DNA from: Rhizobium cauense
GTDB taxonomy: Bacteria > Pseudomonadota > Alphaproteobacteria > Rhizobiales > Rhizobiaceae
Reading direction: 5' to 3'
DNA: 64,000 nt
NCBI RefSeq assembly: GCF_019511525.1
Contig: NZ_JAEUAT010000015.1
Coordinates: forward strand, 62,001 to 126,000
Shown: positions 31,395 to 40,206 of the stretch, piece by piece
Layout: each line of letters begins with the position of its first letter
Numbering within the stretch: the stretch's first letter is position 1
The notes under the pieces: generated by a model
Database searches by the model: none
What the model saw: the letters and a program-made list of their open reading frames with translations, nothing else
What the model was told of the DNA's origin: nothing
Made by a program: the position numbers and the translations under genes

Positions 31395-33878
31395 ATGAGC
31401 AATAGTTTCGACGATATGCCCTTCTTCGATGAAGAGCCGGGCGAGCCGCCGCGCAAGCAGCCGGCCCCTGCCGCTCCCGCCGCCGGAGGGCTCGCCGCCC
31501 GCGCAATGGCCGCCCGTGACGGTGGCAAGCGCCCCGATTACCTGGCCGGGCTGAACCCGGAACAGACGGAAGCCGTGGAAACACTGGAAGGCCCCGTCCT
31601 TGTGCTCGCGGGCGCGGGTACGGGAAAGACGCGCGTCCTGACGACCCGCATCGCCCACATACTCAATACCGGCCGTGCATTCCCCTCGCAGATACTCGCC
31701 GTCACCTTCACCAACAAGGCTGCCCGCGAGATGAAGGAGCGTATTGCCGTGCTGGTCGGCGGCGCCGTCGAAGGCATGCCCTGGCTTGGCACCTTTCACT
31801 CGATCGGCGTCAAGCTTCTGCGCCGCCATGCCGAACTCGTCGGCCTGCGTTCCGATTTCACCATTCTCGACACCGATGACGTTGTCCGCCTGATCAAGCA
31901 GTTGATCCAGGCCGAGGGGCTTGATGACAAGCGCTGGCCCGCCAAGCAGTTTGCCGGCATGATCGACACCTGGAAGAACAAGGGCCTCGGCCCGGGGGAT
32001 ATTCCGGAAGGCGACGCCCGCGCCTTTGCCAATGGCAAGGGCCGCGAACTCTATTTTGCCTACCAGCAGCGACTTTCGACGCTGAATGCCTGCGACTTCG
32101 GCGATCTCCTGATGCACCCGATCGCGATCTTCCGGAAGAACCCCGATCTCCTCAAGGAGTATCATGGGCGCTTTCGCTACATTCTCGTGGACGAGTATCA
32201 GGATACCAACACCGCCCAGTACATGTGGCTGCGCCTGCTGGCGCAACGTCCAAAGGGCGAACCCCAGAATGTCTGCTGCGTCGGCGACGACGACCAGTCG
32301 ATCTACGGCTGGCGCGGCGCCGAAGTGGACAACATCCTGCGCTTCGAGAAGGATTTTCCGGGCGCCAAGGTCATCAAGTTGGAACGCAACTACCGCTCGA
32401 CGGCGCATATTCTTGGCGCCGCCGGACATCTGATCGCTCACAACGAAGGCCGCCTCGGCAAGACCCTGTTCACCGACCGACGGGATCCCGAGGACATCAA
32501 GGTCCAGGTGCATGCCTCCTGGGATTCCGAGGAGGAAGCCCGCGCGATCGGCGAGGAGATCGAGCAGCTCCAGCGCGGCGATGCCGGCGGCAAGCGGCAC
32601 CTGCTGAACGACATGGCGATCCTCGTGCGTGCGTCCTTCCAGATGCGCGAGTTCGAAGACCGTTTCGTCACGTTGGGCTTGAATTATCGTGTTATCGGCG
32701 GCCCACGCTTCTACGAACGCCTCGAAATCCGCGATGCCATGGCCTATTTCCGCCTCGTCGCCCAGCCTGCCGACGATCTCGCCTTCGAGCGCATCATCAA
32801 TACTCCGAGGCGCGGCTTCGGCGGCGCTTCGGAGCGTGCGCTGCACGACTATGCGCGCAAGCGCGACATTCCGAAGCTGGCGGCGGCCGCCGACATGATC
32901 GAGACCGAAGAGTTGACAGCGAAGCCCCGCAAGGCGCTGTCCGACGTCGTTCATGCGTTCCATCGCTGGCAGGAAATGCTGGAGACCACACCGCATACTG
33001 AGCTCGCCGAGCAGATCCTCGAGGAGTCCGGCTACACAGACATGTGGAAGAACGACAAGTCGGCAGACGCGCCGACCCGTCTTGAGAACCTGAAGGAACT
33101 CATCCGCTCGATGGAGAGCTTCGAGTCGATGCGGGGTTTTCTCGAGCACGTCTCGCTGGTCATGGATGCCGAGCAGAACGAAAATCTCGACGCCGTCTCG
33201 ATCATGACCCTGCACTCCGCCAAGGGCCTGGAGTTCGATACCGTCTTCTTGCCGGGATGGGAGGAAGGCCTGTTTCCGCACCAGCGTTCGCTCGACGAGA
33301 GCGGGCGTGCCGGTCTCGAGGAAGAACGGCGCCTCGCCTATGTCGGCATCACCCGCGCCAAGCGGCGCTGCCACGTCTGGTTCGTCTCCAACCGACGCAT
33401 CCACGGTCTATGGCAATCGACGATGCCGTCGCGCTTCCTCGACGAACTGCCTGAAACGCACGTCGAGGTCGCCGAAACCGAGCAGAGCTACGGCGGCTAT
33501 GGTCGCGGCGGCTACGGCCAGTCGCGCTTCGACAAGGCTGACCCCTTCGCCGCCCACTCCTATTCGACGCCGGGCTGGAAACGCGCGCAGCAGAACAAGA
33601 CCGACGCCACCCGCGACAACTGGGGCACCCGCTCGGGTCATTCCGTCGAGCGCATCGGCTACGGCGAAAGCGGCCCCCGCAGCCGTACCATCGACGGCGA
33701 ACTGGTGGCGAAATCCACGGCGAGCGAGCCCTCGAAGTTCAAGACCGGCGACCGCGTCTTCCACCTGAAGTTCGGCAACGGCAACATCATCGAAATCGAG
33801 GGCAACAAGCTGACAATCGATTTCGACCGGGCCGGGCAGAAACGGGTGCTGGACGGGTTTGTGGAGCGGGTTTCCTGA
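31395..33878 (+). CDS. uvrD: UvrD/PcrA-type ATP-dependent DNA helicase
   Basis: This 827-residue superfamily-1A helicase unwinds DNA 3' to 5' in excision and mismatch repair. Motifs in order: Q-motif region LAGLNPEQTEAVE near 50-62, Walker A AGAGTGKTRVLT near 73, VTFTNKAAREMKER, LVDEYQDTN (Walker B), GDDDQSIYGWRGA, LERNYRS, VSIMTLHSAKGLEFD and EERRLAYVGITRAK. After about residue 690 the tail is Gly/Tyr/Arg-rich and ends with the PcrA-like KFGNGNIIEIEGNKLTIDFDRAGQKRVLDGFVE, the RNA-polymerase-binding Tudor-like module. PcrA is an equally good name. Confidence 0.94.
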   Translation: MSNSFDDMPFFDEEPGEPPRKQPAPAAPAAGGLAARAMAARDGGKRPDYLAGLNPEQTEAVETLEGPVLVLAGAGTGKTRVLTTRIAHILNTGRAFPSQILAVTFTNKAAREMKERIAVLVGGAVEGMPWLGTFHSIGVKLLRRHAELVGLRSDFTILDTDDVVRLIKQLIQAEGLDDKRWPAKQFAGMIDTWKNKGLGPGDIPEGDARAFANGKGRELYFAYQQRLSTLNACDFGDLLMHPIAIFRKNPDLLKEYHGRFRYILVDEYQDTNTAQYMWLRLLAQRPKGEPQNVCCVGDDDQSIYGWRGAEVDNILRFEKDFPGAKVIKLERNYRSTAHILGAAGHLIAHNEGRLGKTLFTDRRDPEDIKVQVHASWDSEEEARAIGEEIEQLQRGDAGGKRHLLNDMAILVRASFQMREFEDRFVTLGLNYRVIGGPRFYERLEIRDAMAYFRLVAQPADDLAFERIINTPRRGFGGASERALHDYARKRDIPKLAAAADMIETEELTAKPRKALSDVVHAFHRWQEMLETTPHTELAEQILEESGYTDMWKNDKSADAPTRLENLKELIRSMESFESMRGFLEHVSLVMDAEQNENLDAVSIMTLHSAKGLEFDTVFLPGWEEGLFPHQRSLDESGRAGLEEERRLAYVGITRAKRRCHVWFVSNRRIHGLWQSTMPSRFLDELPETHVEVAETEQSYGGYGRGGYGQSRFDKADPFAAHSYSTPGWKRAQQNKTDATRDNWGTRSGHSVERIGYGESGPRSRTIDGELVAKSTASEPSKFKTGDRVFHLKFGNGNIIEIEGNKLTIDFDRAGQKRVLDGFVERVS

Positions 33879-33943
33879 ACCTGACTGCAAACGCGTTCAT
33901 TTCACGAGTGCGCGGGGCCGATTTTATCGATCGGACCGCCCGT

Positions 33944-34291
33944 TCACCCCAGCATCGGCATTGACCCCAGCCCTAATATGTCATTGAGAAGTGCCAGCCC
34001 GATCCCGATCGCAACGATCCCCAATCCAATCAGGAAAAGCCGTCTTGACCGGTCGTATTTGGCAGCGATGAGCGAGTCACGCGCCAGCAGATCGGCGAAG
34101 ACTTTGACCTGAATCGCAATTCCGATTGTCAAAAGCAGCATCGGCAGAATGTCGATTCTGCTCCAGTCGTTCGGATTGGACACCCAGCGGCTGATAAAGC
34201 TCAGCGAAAAGCCGAGGATAATGCCGGCGGCGGTCAGCGAGCCGTTACGGAACGTCGAGTCGATCTTTTCGTCTGGATCGTGGTCGCTCAT
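33944..34291 (-). CDS. Small membrane protein, unknown function
   Basis: This 115-residue protein has three probable membrane helices: LTAAGIILGFSLSFISRWV (about 19-37), ILPMLLLTIGIAIQVKVFADLLA (47-69) and LFLIGLGIVAIGIGLALLNDIL (83-104). The ATG at 34291 gives MSDHDPDEKID, a soluble acidic start. I do not recognise a named family. It stands between uvrD, convergent, and a DUF488 gene on the same strand 78 bp upstream. Confidence 0.65.
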   Translation of the reverse strand: MSDHDPDEKIDSTFRNGSLTAAGIILGFSLSFISRWVSNPNDWSRIDILPMLLLTIGIAIQVKVFADLLARDSLIAAKYDRSRRLFLIGLGIVAIGIGLALLNDILGLGSMPMLG

Positions 34292-34369
34292 GCCTCTGGC
34301 TCCGGTGGCTTTTCTAGAAAAGGCAGAAATTGCCTGAATCGACAAGACCACACCGCACCGAAGTAACGT

Positions 34370-34771
34370 CTAGGCGCAGGCTTCGGCCGCAAACGACGCG
34401 CCCCGCTCATCGAGCAGGCGTCGAAGCACACTCCGATGGCACCGGCTCTCATTCTCGCAATAGCAACCGATCGAAAAATGGCTGGAATGCGAAAGCGTGG
34501 TGAGCAGATCGAGCACGTGGCTCGCTTCCGGCACTTTCATCTCCCTCGTGAAGCTGCGCACGAAGGCCGTCCATTCGGCGTCGGTGCTAGCGGCCTTCGC
34601 CTCGGTCACCAGCGCCTGGCTGGGCGAAAGCACCGGCAGCCAGACGTCATAGTAGTTGCGACTGGAGAATTCTTCCTTAGGCACACCGCGCGGTGGCCGG
34701 CGGACGGTACCGATACGCACGCCCTCACCCTGCCTCCGTGGCGACCCCAACTGCACGACGCTTATAGCCAT
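34370..34771 (-). CDS. DUF488 family protein
   Basis: This 133-residue protein has the DUF488 end motif GCYCENESRCHRSVLRRLL, where the Cys-x-Cys and CHR residues are conserved, and the YYDVWLPVLSPS segment. Family members are small soluble proteins of unknown biochemical role. The ATG at 34771 (MAISVVQLGSPR) matches the family start better than the 33-codon extension upstream. It diverges from the GGDEF gene. Confidence 0.8.
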   Translation of the reverse strand: MAISVVQLGSPRRQGEGVRIGTVRRPPRGVPKEEFSSRNYYDVWLPVLSPSQALVTEAKAASTDAEWTAFVRSFTREMKVPEASHVLDLLTTLSHSSHFSIGCYCENESRCHRSVLRRLLDERGASFAAEACA

Positions 34772-34870
34772 TGCCGCCTCTCGTTCTCGAGGTCGCGAAT
34801 ACCCGCTGAAGATTGGCTGGATCGCCGCGCGCGTCAATGGATCGACGCAAGAGTGAACGTCACTCCGCAA

Positions 34871-36448
34871 ATGATGGTTTACGAATCAGCCTTAAAGATC
34901 GCACACATAGCGATACGCGCTGCGGCGCGCATCCGTTCCCTGCAGACTATGGTCGAACTGAAAGAACCCATGATGAGCGATTCCGATATCTTTGATCTCT
35001 CGCCAATTGCGATGTGGATCGAGGATTTCAGCGGCGTGAAAGCCCAGTTTGACCGCTGGCGCGCAGAAGGCATCGTGGATATCAGAGCTCACTTGAGAGA
35101 GGACACGGCACGCGTCGCGGCGTGCTCGCAGTTGATCCGCGTGCTGCGCGTAAACCGCAAGACGCTGGAACTCTTCGAAGCCGACGATCTCTCCCATCTT
35201 GTGACCAACCTCGGCCTCGTGTTTCGCGGCGAGATGCTGGAAAGCCACGTCAACGAACTCGCCGAACTCTGGGAGGGCAAGACGGAATTCACCAGCAGTG
35301 CGGTCAACTACACATTGTCCGGACGTCGGCTCGACATCCAGCTGCGCGGCTCGGTGTTGCCCGGCTACGAGCAGTCCCTTGGCCAGCTTCTCCTCACCAC
35401 GGAGGACGTGACTGCTCGCGAGGAGGCACGCCGCAGGGAACGCGAAAACCGTCGCTATGCGGAAGGCATCTTCGAGCATTCGCCGGTCTCGCTCTGGGTC
35501 GAGGACTTCAGCCAGATCAAGCTGCTGCTCGAAAGTGTCCGCGATCGCGGCATCGACGATTTCCGGGTCTTTACGGACGTCCATCCCGAGTTCGTACGGC
35601 AGTGCATGAGCGAAATCCGGGTCATCAACGTCAACCAGGCGACGCTGGACCTCTTCTGCGCGCCGGATCGCCATACGCTGCTGCAACGCATCGGTGATGT
35701 CTTCCGGGACGATATGGAGAAGCACTTCCGCGAACAGCTGTTCGAGTTGTGGAACGGCAAGCTGTTCCATCAGCGCGAAGTTATCAACTATGCACTCGAT
35801 GGATCCGAACGCTATGTCCTGCTGCAGTTCTCGGTCCTTCCCGGTTATGAATCCAACTGGTCCCTCGTGCAGGTTGCGCTCACCGACATCACCGCACGCA
35901 AGAAGGCGGAGGCCTATCTCGAATATCTCGGCAAGCACGACGTGCTGACCAAGCTCCACAACCGCGCCTTCTACGTGGACGAACTGAACAGGCTCGAACG
36001 CAAGTCGCTGCGTCCCGTTTCCGCCGTCGTGATCGATCTCAACGGCTTGAAGGATGCAAATGACCAGCTCGGACACGATGCCGGCGACGCGCTGCTGCGC
36101 CGCCTTGGCGAAGTCCTGAATGGTGCAGCGTCGCAACCCAACCATGCCGCTCGCATCGGCGGCGATGAGTTTGCGATCCTTATGCCCGGCGCCGACAAAC
36201 AGGCGGCCGCCACCATGGTCGAGACCATTGGCGAACTCCTGAAAATCAACAACCAGTTCTATTCCAATGCGCCCCTCAGTGTTTCGCTCGGTATTGCCAC
36301 AAGCGAGCCCGGCGAAACGATGGAGTCGATGGTCCGGCGTGCCGATATTGCCATGTATGCGCAGAAGCGCGCCTATCACGCCAGCCGCAAGCTGGAGGAA
36401 CCACAGGCCGGCATATCGAAAGACAGCAGGTCCGTTTCAGCAGCTTGA
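34871..36448 (+). CDS. Diguanylate cyclase with tandem PAS-like sensor domains
   Basis: This protein of about 525 residues makes the second messenger c-di-GMP. Two successive PAS-like units of about 145 residues are alike: DLSPIAMWIEDFSGVKAQFD and EHSPVSLWVEDFSQIKLLLE begin them, and LPGYEQSLGQLLLTTEDVTAREEA and LPGYESNWSLVQVALTDITARKKA end them. The GGDEF domain follows (HDVLTKLHNRAFY, then ARIGGDEFAIL). The inhibitory RxxD site is absent (SQPN at that position), so product inhibition at this site is unlikely. No membrane helix is visible, so the protein is probably cytoplasmic. The start could be ATG 34871, 34949 or 34970; none has a strong ribosome site. Confidence 0.85.
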   Translation: MMVYESALKIAHIAIRAAARIRSLQTMVELKEPMMSDSDIFDLSPIAMWIEDFSGVKAQFDRWRAEGIVDIRAHLREDTARVAACSQLIRVLRVNRKTLELFEADDLSHLVTNLGLVFRGEMLESHVNELAELWEGKTEFTSSAVNYTLSGRRLDIQLRGSVLPGYEQSLGQLLLTTEDVTAREEARRRERENRRYAEGIFEHSPVSLWVEDFSQIKLLLESVRDRGIDDFRVFTDVHPEFVRQCMSEIRVINVNQATLDLFCAPDRHTLLQRIGDVFRDDMEKHFREQLFELWNGKLFHQREVINYALDGSERYVLLQFSVLPGYESNWSLVQVALTDITARKKAEAYLEYLGKHDVLTKLHNRAFYVDELNRLERKSLRPVSAVVIDLNGLKDANDQLGHDAGDALLRRLGEVLNGAASQPNHAARIGGDEFAILMPGADKQAAATMVETIGELLKINNQFYSNAPLSVSLGIATSEPGETMESMVRRADIAMYAQKRAYHASRKLEEPQAGISKDSRSVSAA

Positions 36449-36758
36449 CCGGGCTGCCGTCCCCGGCCACATGAATTAAAGCCAGCGAAGACATTCGCCC
36501 CGGTCATCACCGAAAAAGCATGGCTTTCACCGCCATGCCCTCGATGGCTCGCCCGTCACGTCAGTTGGCGACACTTCGCAATCTCGACGCACAATAAAAA
36601 TCGTTTGAATGCTACCAATTCCATTTCAAACGGTTATATGAGCCTTGTGGCTTGCTGCACGCTTCCTCCCAAGGCGCCGCCGAGCCGCCGCCGGGCCGCC
36701 GTTTCGTGACGGCTTTCAGGAAGACTTCCGGCGCAACAAGAACAAGAGGTACACAACA
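36449..36758. other. Intergenic region upstream of the sugar transporter
   Basis: This 310-base gap carries GCATGGC-N7-GCCATGC (36518-36538), a possible terminator of the GGDEF gene, and an eight-base inverted repeat CGTTTGAA/TTCAAACG (36602-36609 and 36625-36632). The second is a candidate operator for the transporter. No gene is supported, although the open frame of the transporter extends into it. Confidence 0.45.
36602..36632. promoter_or_regulatory. Candidate operator of the sugar transporter gene
   Basis: CGTTTGAA and TTCAAACG form a perfect eight-base inverted repeat with a 15-base spacer, about 130 bp upstream of the GTG start. It fits a repressor site such as those of sugar catabolic genes, but the regulator is not identifiable here. 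Confidence 0.35.
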
Positions 36759-38036
36759 GTGGCTGGTATCATCACCAACAATGCCGCGAACCGCCCGGCA
36801 TCAACTTCCCCCGCAGCGAACCATCAATTTGCCCTTGTGGCCCTGACGTCGCTGTTCTTCATGTGGGGGTTCATCACCTGCCTGAACGACATTCTCATCC
36901 CGCACCTGAAGAATGTCTTCCATCTAAACTACACCCAATCGATGCTGATTCAGCTTTGCTTCTTCGGCGCATATTTCATCGTTTCTCTCCCGGCCGGCGC
37001 GCTCGTCAAGCGCATCAGCTACAAGTGGGGTATTGTAACCGGCCTCGTCATCTCTGCTATCGGCTGCGCGCTCTTCGTCCCGGCGGCGAGCTACCGCGTC
37101 TACGCACTCTTTCTCGGTGCCCTCTTTGTGCTGGCAACCGGGATCACGGTACTGCAGGTGGCAGCAAATCCATACGTTACCGTCCTCGGGCCACCGGATA
37201 CAGCTGCAAGCCGGCTGACGCTGACACAGGCTTTCAACTCGCTCGGCACAACGCTTGCCCCGGTGTTCGGCGCCTTCCTGATCCTGTCTGCCGCGACGGC
37301 CGCCGTTGCCGGCGCGACCCCCGAGCAACTCGATGCCATCAGGATTGCCGAGGCGGACGCCGTGAAGTTTCCGTATATGCTGCTGGCCGCCGCATTTCTG
37401 GTGCTCGCAGCGATCTTTGCGGCCCTGAAGCTCCCCCAGGTCGAAGGCTCCGACGAGATCGAGCCGATCACCGGCGGCGGCTCTGCCTGGCAGTACCGCC
37501 ATCTGGTTCTCGGCGCGGTCGGCATCTTCCTCTATGTCGGTGCGGAAGTGAGCATCGGCAGCTTCCTCGTCAACTTCATGAGCCAGCCTGACATTGCCGG
37601 CTTTTCGGAAGCCGAGGCCGCTCATCATGTCTCCTACTTCTGGGGTGGAGCGATGATCGGCCGTTTCATCGGCGCCGTCGCGATGCGTTACGTCGATGAC
37701 GGCAAGGCGCTGGCGGTCAATGCTGCCGCCGTGATCGTGCTGCTGCTGCTCACTGTCTTCTCGGGCGGGCACGTCGCCATGTGGTCCGTGCTGGCAATCG
37801 GCCTGTTCAACTCGATCATGTTCCCGACGATCTTCAGCCTGGCGCTCTACGGTCTCGGAAAACACACGAGCCAAGGCTCCGGCATCCTTTGCCTTGCGAT
37901 TGTCGGCGGCGCAATTCTTCCGCTCATTCAGGGCGCCCTTGCCGACACGATCGGCATTCACCTCGCCTTCCTGATGCCGATTCTGTGCTATGCTTACATC
38001 GCCTTCTATGGGCTGAAGGGGCACCGTCCGACCTGA
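36759..38036 (+). CDS. Sugar:H+ symporter of the FucP family (MFS)
   Basis: This 425-residue major-facilitator protein resembles L-fucose/glucose/galactose permeases. The start of helix 1 is FALVALTSLFFMWGFITCLNDILIPHLK, the FucP signature. QVAANPYVTVLGPPDTAASRLTLTQAFNSLGTTLAPVFGA near residue 130 is also typical. About 12 helices are visible. The GTG at 36759 has AGAGG nine bases upstream, which decides the start. The substrate cannot be fixed; the following nicotinamidase is not obviously related. Confidence 0.88.
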   Translation: MAGIITNNAANRPASTSPAANHQFALVALTSLFFMWGFITCLNDILIPHLKNVFHLNYTQSMLIQLCFFGAYFIVSLPAGALVKRISYKWGIVTGLVISAIGCALFVPAASYRVYALFLGALFVLATGITVLQVAANPYVTVLGPPDTAASRLTLTQAFNSLGTTLAPVFGAFLILSAATAAVAGATPEQLDAIRIAEADAVKFPYMLLAAAFLVLAAIFAALKLPQVEGSDEIEPITGGGSAWQYRHLVLGAVGIFLYVGAEVSIGSFLVNFMSQPDIAGFSEAEAAHHVSYFWGGAMIGRFIGAVAMRYVDDGKALAVNAAAVIVLLLLTVFSGGHVAMWSVLAIGLFNSIMFPTIFSLALYGLGKHTSQGSGILCLAIVGGAILPLIQGALADTIGIHLAFLMPILCYAYIAFYGLKGHRPT

Positions 38037-38141
38037 CCTTTTCGAGACTCGCTTCGCCGCCCCTGCGGCGAAGCGCCTCGGTGCTTGCGCCTTCTCTCGA
38101 CCCTTGGCATGGTGCAGCGCAAACTCGAGGGAGTCGCACCG

Positions 38142-38768
38142 ATGAAAGCCTTGCTTCTAGTCGATATTCAGAATGGCTTTTGCCCCGGCGGCAACCTTCC
38201 AGTCCCCAACGGCGACGAGATTGTTCCCATCGCCAATCGGCTGATAGAGAGCGGCAAATACGACCTGATCGTCGCTTCCCAGGACTGGCATCCACCCAAG
38301 CATGGAAGCTTCGCCTCCTCTCACGCAGGCAAGCAACCTTTCGAACTGGGCACCCTTTCGGGCAAACCACAAATGATGTGGCCGGACCATTGCGTGCAGG
38401 GCACGGCCGACGCGGAATTGCATCCGGACCTCAAGATGGGGAAGATCGACCTCATCCTGCAGAAGGGCGAGAATCCGAATGTCGACAGCTACTCGGCCTT
38501 CCGCGACAACGATCAGGATGCGCTTACCGGCCTCGCCGACTTTCTCGAAGGCCAAGGCGTGACCGATCTCGACGTCTGCGGTCTTGCAACCGACTATTGC
38601 GTGAAATTCTCGGCGCTGGACGCCACGGAAATGATGTCCGGCATGCGTGTTCGCTTTATCGAGGATGCAAGCCGCGGTATCACACCAGAAGGCGTGATGG
38701 AGGCGATCGACGAAATGCGCGGACGTGGCATCGATATCATCACTAGCCGGCAGGCTCTCGACGGCTGA
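38142..38768 (+). CDS. pncA: Nicotinamidase
   Basis: This 208-residue enzyme deamidates nicotinamide to nicotinate for NAD salvage. The catalytic Asp is in LLVDIQNGFCPGG (residues 4-16), the metal-binding DWHPPKHGSF follows near 50, and the nucleophilic Cys is in LATDYCVKFSA. LQKGENPNVDSYSAF carries the conserved Lys. ATG at 38142 is chosen over an upstream start because MKALLLVDIQ fits the family. Its stop abuts the stop of the convergent DUF2164 gene with no base between. Confidence 0.93.
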   Translation: MKALLLVDIQNGFCPGGNLPVPNGDEIVPIANRLIESGKYDLIVASQDWHPPKHGSFASSHAGKQPFELGTLSGKPQMMWPDHCVQGTADAELHPDLKMGKIDLILQKGENPNVDSYSAFRDNDQDALTGLADFLEGQGVTDLDVCGLATDYCVKFSALDATEMMSGMRVRFIEDASRGITPEGVMEAIDEMRGRGIDIITSRQALDG

Positions 38769-39017
38769 TCACTCCGTCGCATTCCGCTGCAACTGATAGA
38801 CGTCATCGGAAAAATCATCGATGCGCCTGGACAGAGCGACCTGCGCATCTTCCAGCCCCTTCTTGTAGTATGCGGCGCCAACCTCCTTCGCAAAGAATTC
38901 CAGAACGAACTCTGCCTTCAGAAGGCCGATTGGCTGGTCGAGTTCGCTGTCGAAATAGTGCTGGATCCGCGCGATGAGCTCGGTCTTCTCCTCTTTCGAA
39001 ATTTCGATCCGATTCAT
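38769..39017 (-). CDS. DUF2164 family small protein
   Basis: This 82-residue protein starts MNRIEISKEEKTELIARIQHYF and contains FDSELDQPIGLLKAEFVLEFFAKEVGAAYYKKGL, the pattern of DUF2164. It has no signal or membrane segment. It converges head-on with pncA, stop to stop. The role of this family is unknown. Confidence 0.75.
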   Translation of the reverse strand: MNRIEISKEEKTELIARIQHYFDSELDQPIGLLKAEFVLEFFAKEVGAAYYKKGLEDAQVALSRRIDDFSDDVYQLQRNATE

Positions 39018-39149
39018 CTTTGCTCCTCGAACGGCAATCAGTGGCAGCCGCATGGTTCAGCGAAATCGATCAATCAATCAAGGAAATTTGCTTGCGGCGC
39101 GTACCACCCGTCCTTAGACGGAGGCAAAATTCCACAAGGATGATCGCCG

Positions 39150-39866
39150 ATGAGTCGCGCTGATTTTTTCGACGGTTTGCGCGGCGGCTCGGCCGTTGCG
39201 TTGGCCTCTGCTCCGTTCGGGGCGTTGTTTGGAGCGCTCGCCGTCGAAAAGGGCATGTCGCTGGCGGAAGTGGCCTTCATGAGTGCCACCGTTTATGCCG
39301 GCGCGAGCCAGCTCGTCGGTATCGAGCTCTTCGGCCACAACGTCCAGGCATGGCTGATCGTTGCTTCGATCCTGGCAGTCAACTTTCGTCATGTCCTCTA
39401 TTCGGCAGCAATAGCGCCCTATATCAGGCACTTCTCGCCGCTCCAGAAGTTCTTCACCTTCTTCCTGCTCGTCGATCCGCAATTCGCTGAGACGGTCAAG
39501 CGGGGCGAGGCAGGCAAGCCGGTCACCTTCGTCTGGTATCTCGGTTTCGGCATCATCATCTACATACCCTGGGTCTTGGTAAGCTTGCTCGGCGGGATGC
39601 TTGGCAGCTTTATCGGCGATCCGAAGTCGATCGGTCTCGACATTCTGCTCCCGGCTTACTTCCTCGGCATCGTCCTTGACTTCCGGCATCGCGACAATTT
39701 CCTGCCGGTGGCCAGCGTCAGCGCGGTCGCCTCGGTTATCGCCTACCATTATGTCGGCTCGCCCTGGCACGTCAGCCTGGGTGCCGCGGCAGGCATCATT
39801 CTTGCCGCACTGTTCCCGCCTCCGCCGCGCGAACAGGAACTCGAATCCGATCTGCACGAGGTATGA
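39150..39866 (+). CDS. azlC: AzlC-type branched-chain amino acid exporter, large subunit
   Basis: This 238-residue membrane protein has the AzlC segments GSAVALASAPFGALFGALAVEKGMSLAEVAFMSATVYAGASQLVGIEL and ILAVNFRHVLYSAAIAPYI. With the small AzlD protein it exports branched-chain amino acids or analogues. The stop overlaps azlD by ATGA, so the pair is translationally coupled. ATG at 39150. Confidence 0.9.
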   Translation: MSRADFFDGLRGGSAVALASAPFGALFGALAVEKGMSLAEVAFMSATVYAGASQLVGIELFGHNVQAWLIVASILAVNFRHVLYSAAIAPYIRHFSPLQKFFTFFLLVDPQFAETVKRGEAGKPVTFVWYLGFGIIIYIPWVLVSLLGGMLGSFIGDPKSIGLDILLPAYFLGIVLDFRHRDNFLPVASVSAVASVIAYHYVGSPWHVSLGAAAGIILAALFPPPPREQELESDLHEV

Positions 39867-40177
39867 TGATGGCCTTCGATCTTCATATGGCGCTCGTGAT
39901 CCTGGCTGCGGCAGTTGCGACCTACGCAACCCGTATCGGCGGTTATATCCTCATCACGACGATGAAGCGCATTCCGCCGCGCATGGAAGCCGCGCTTGCC
40001 GCTGTCCCCGCCGCCGTTCTGACAACGCTTGTGGCGCCGGCCTTCTTCAACGGCGGATGGGATTCGAAGATTGCCCTGCTCGTCGCGCTTGTCGTCGGCC
40101 TACGGGTCTCGCACACCTGGATGCTCATTGCCGCCTGGCTCGTCGTCATCGGCTGGCGCCACACGATCGGCGTGTGA
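39863..40177 (+). CDS. azlD: AzlD-type transporter small subunit
   Basis: This 104-residue membrane protein with about four helices starts MMMAFDLHMALVILAAAVATYATRIGGYI, the AzlD pattern, and ends with a hydrophobic WMLIAAWLVVIGW. It is the partner of AzlC, with which it overlaps by four bases. Three possible ATG codons lie together (39863, 39866, and one three codons on). Confidence 0.87.
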   Translation: MMMAFDLHMALVILAAAVATYATRIGGYILITTMKRIPPRMEAALAAVPAAVLTTLVAPAFFNGGWDSKIALLVALVVGLRVSHTWMLIAAWLVVIGWRHTIGV

Positions 40178-40206
40178 CGCCTTGACGGCCGGCAAGGCCG
40201 CCCTGC

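Noticed and set aside
31386..33404. 672-codon minus-strand frame opposite uvrD
   Set aside because: Antisense to an intact helicase. It has no motif and its composition is that of a shadow.
34892..36379. 495-codon minus-strand frame opposite the GGDEF gene
   Set aside because: The plus strand has clear PAS and GGDEF motifs, so this is a shadow.
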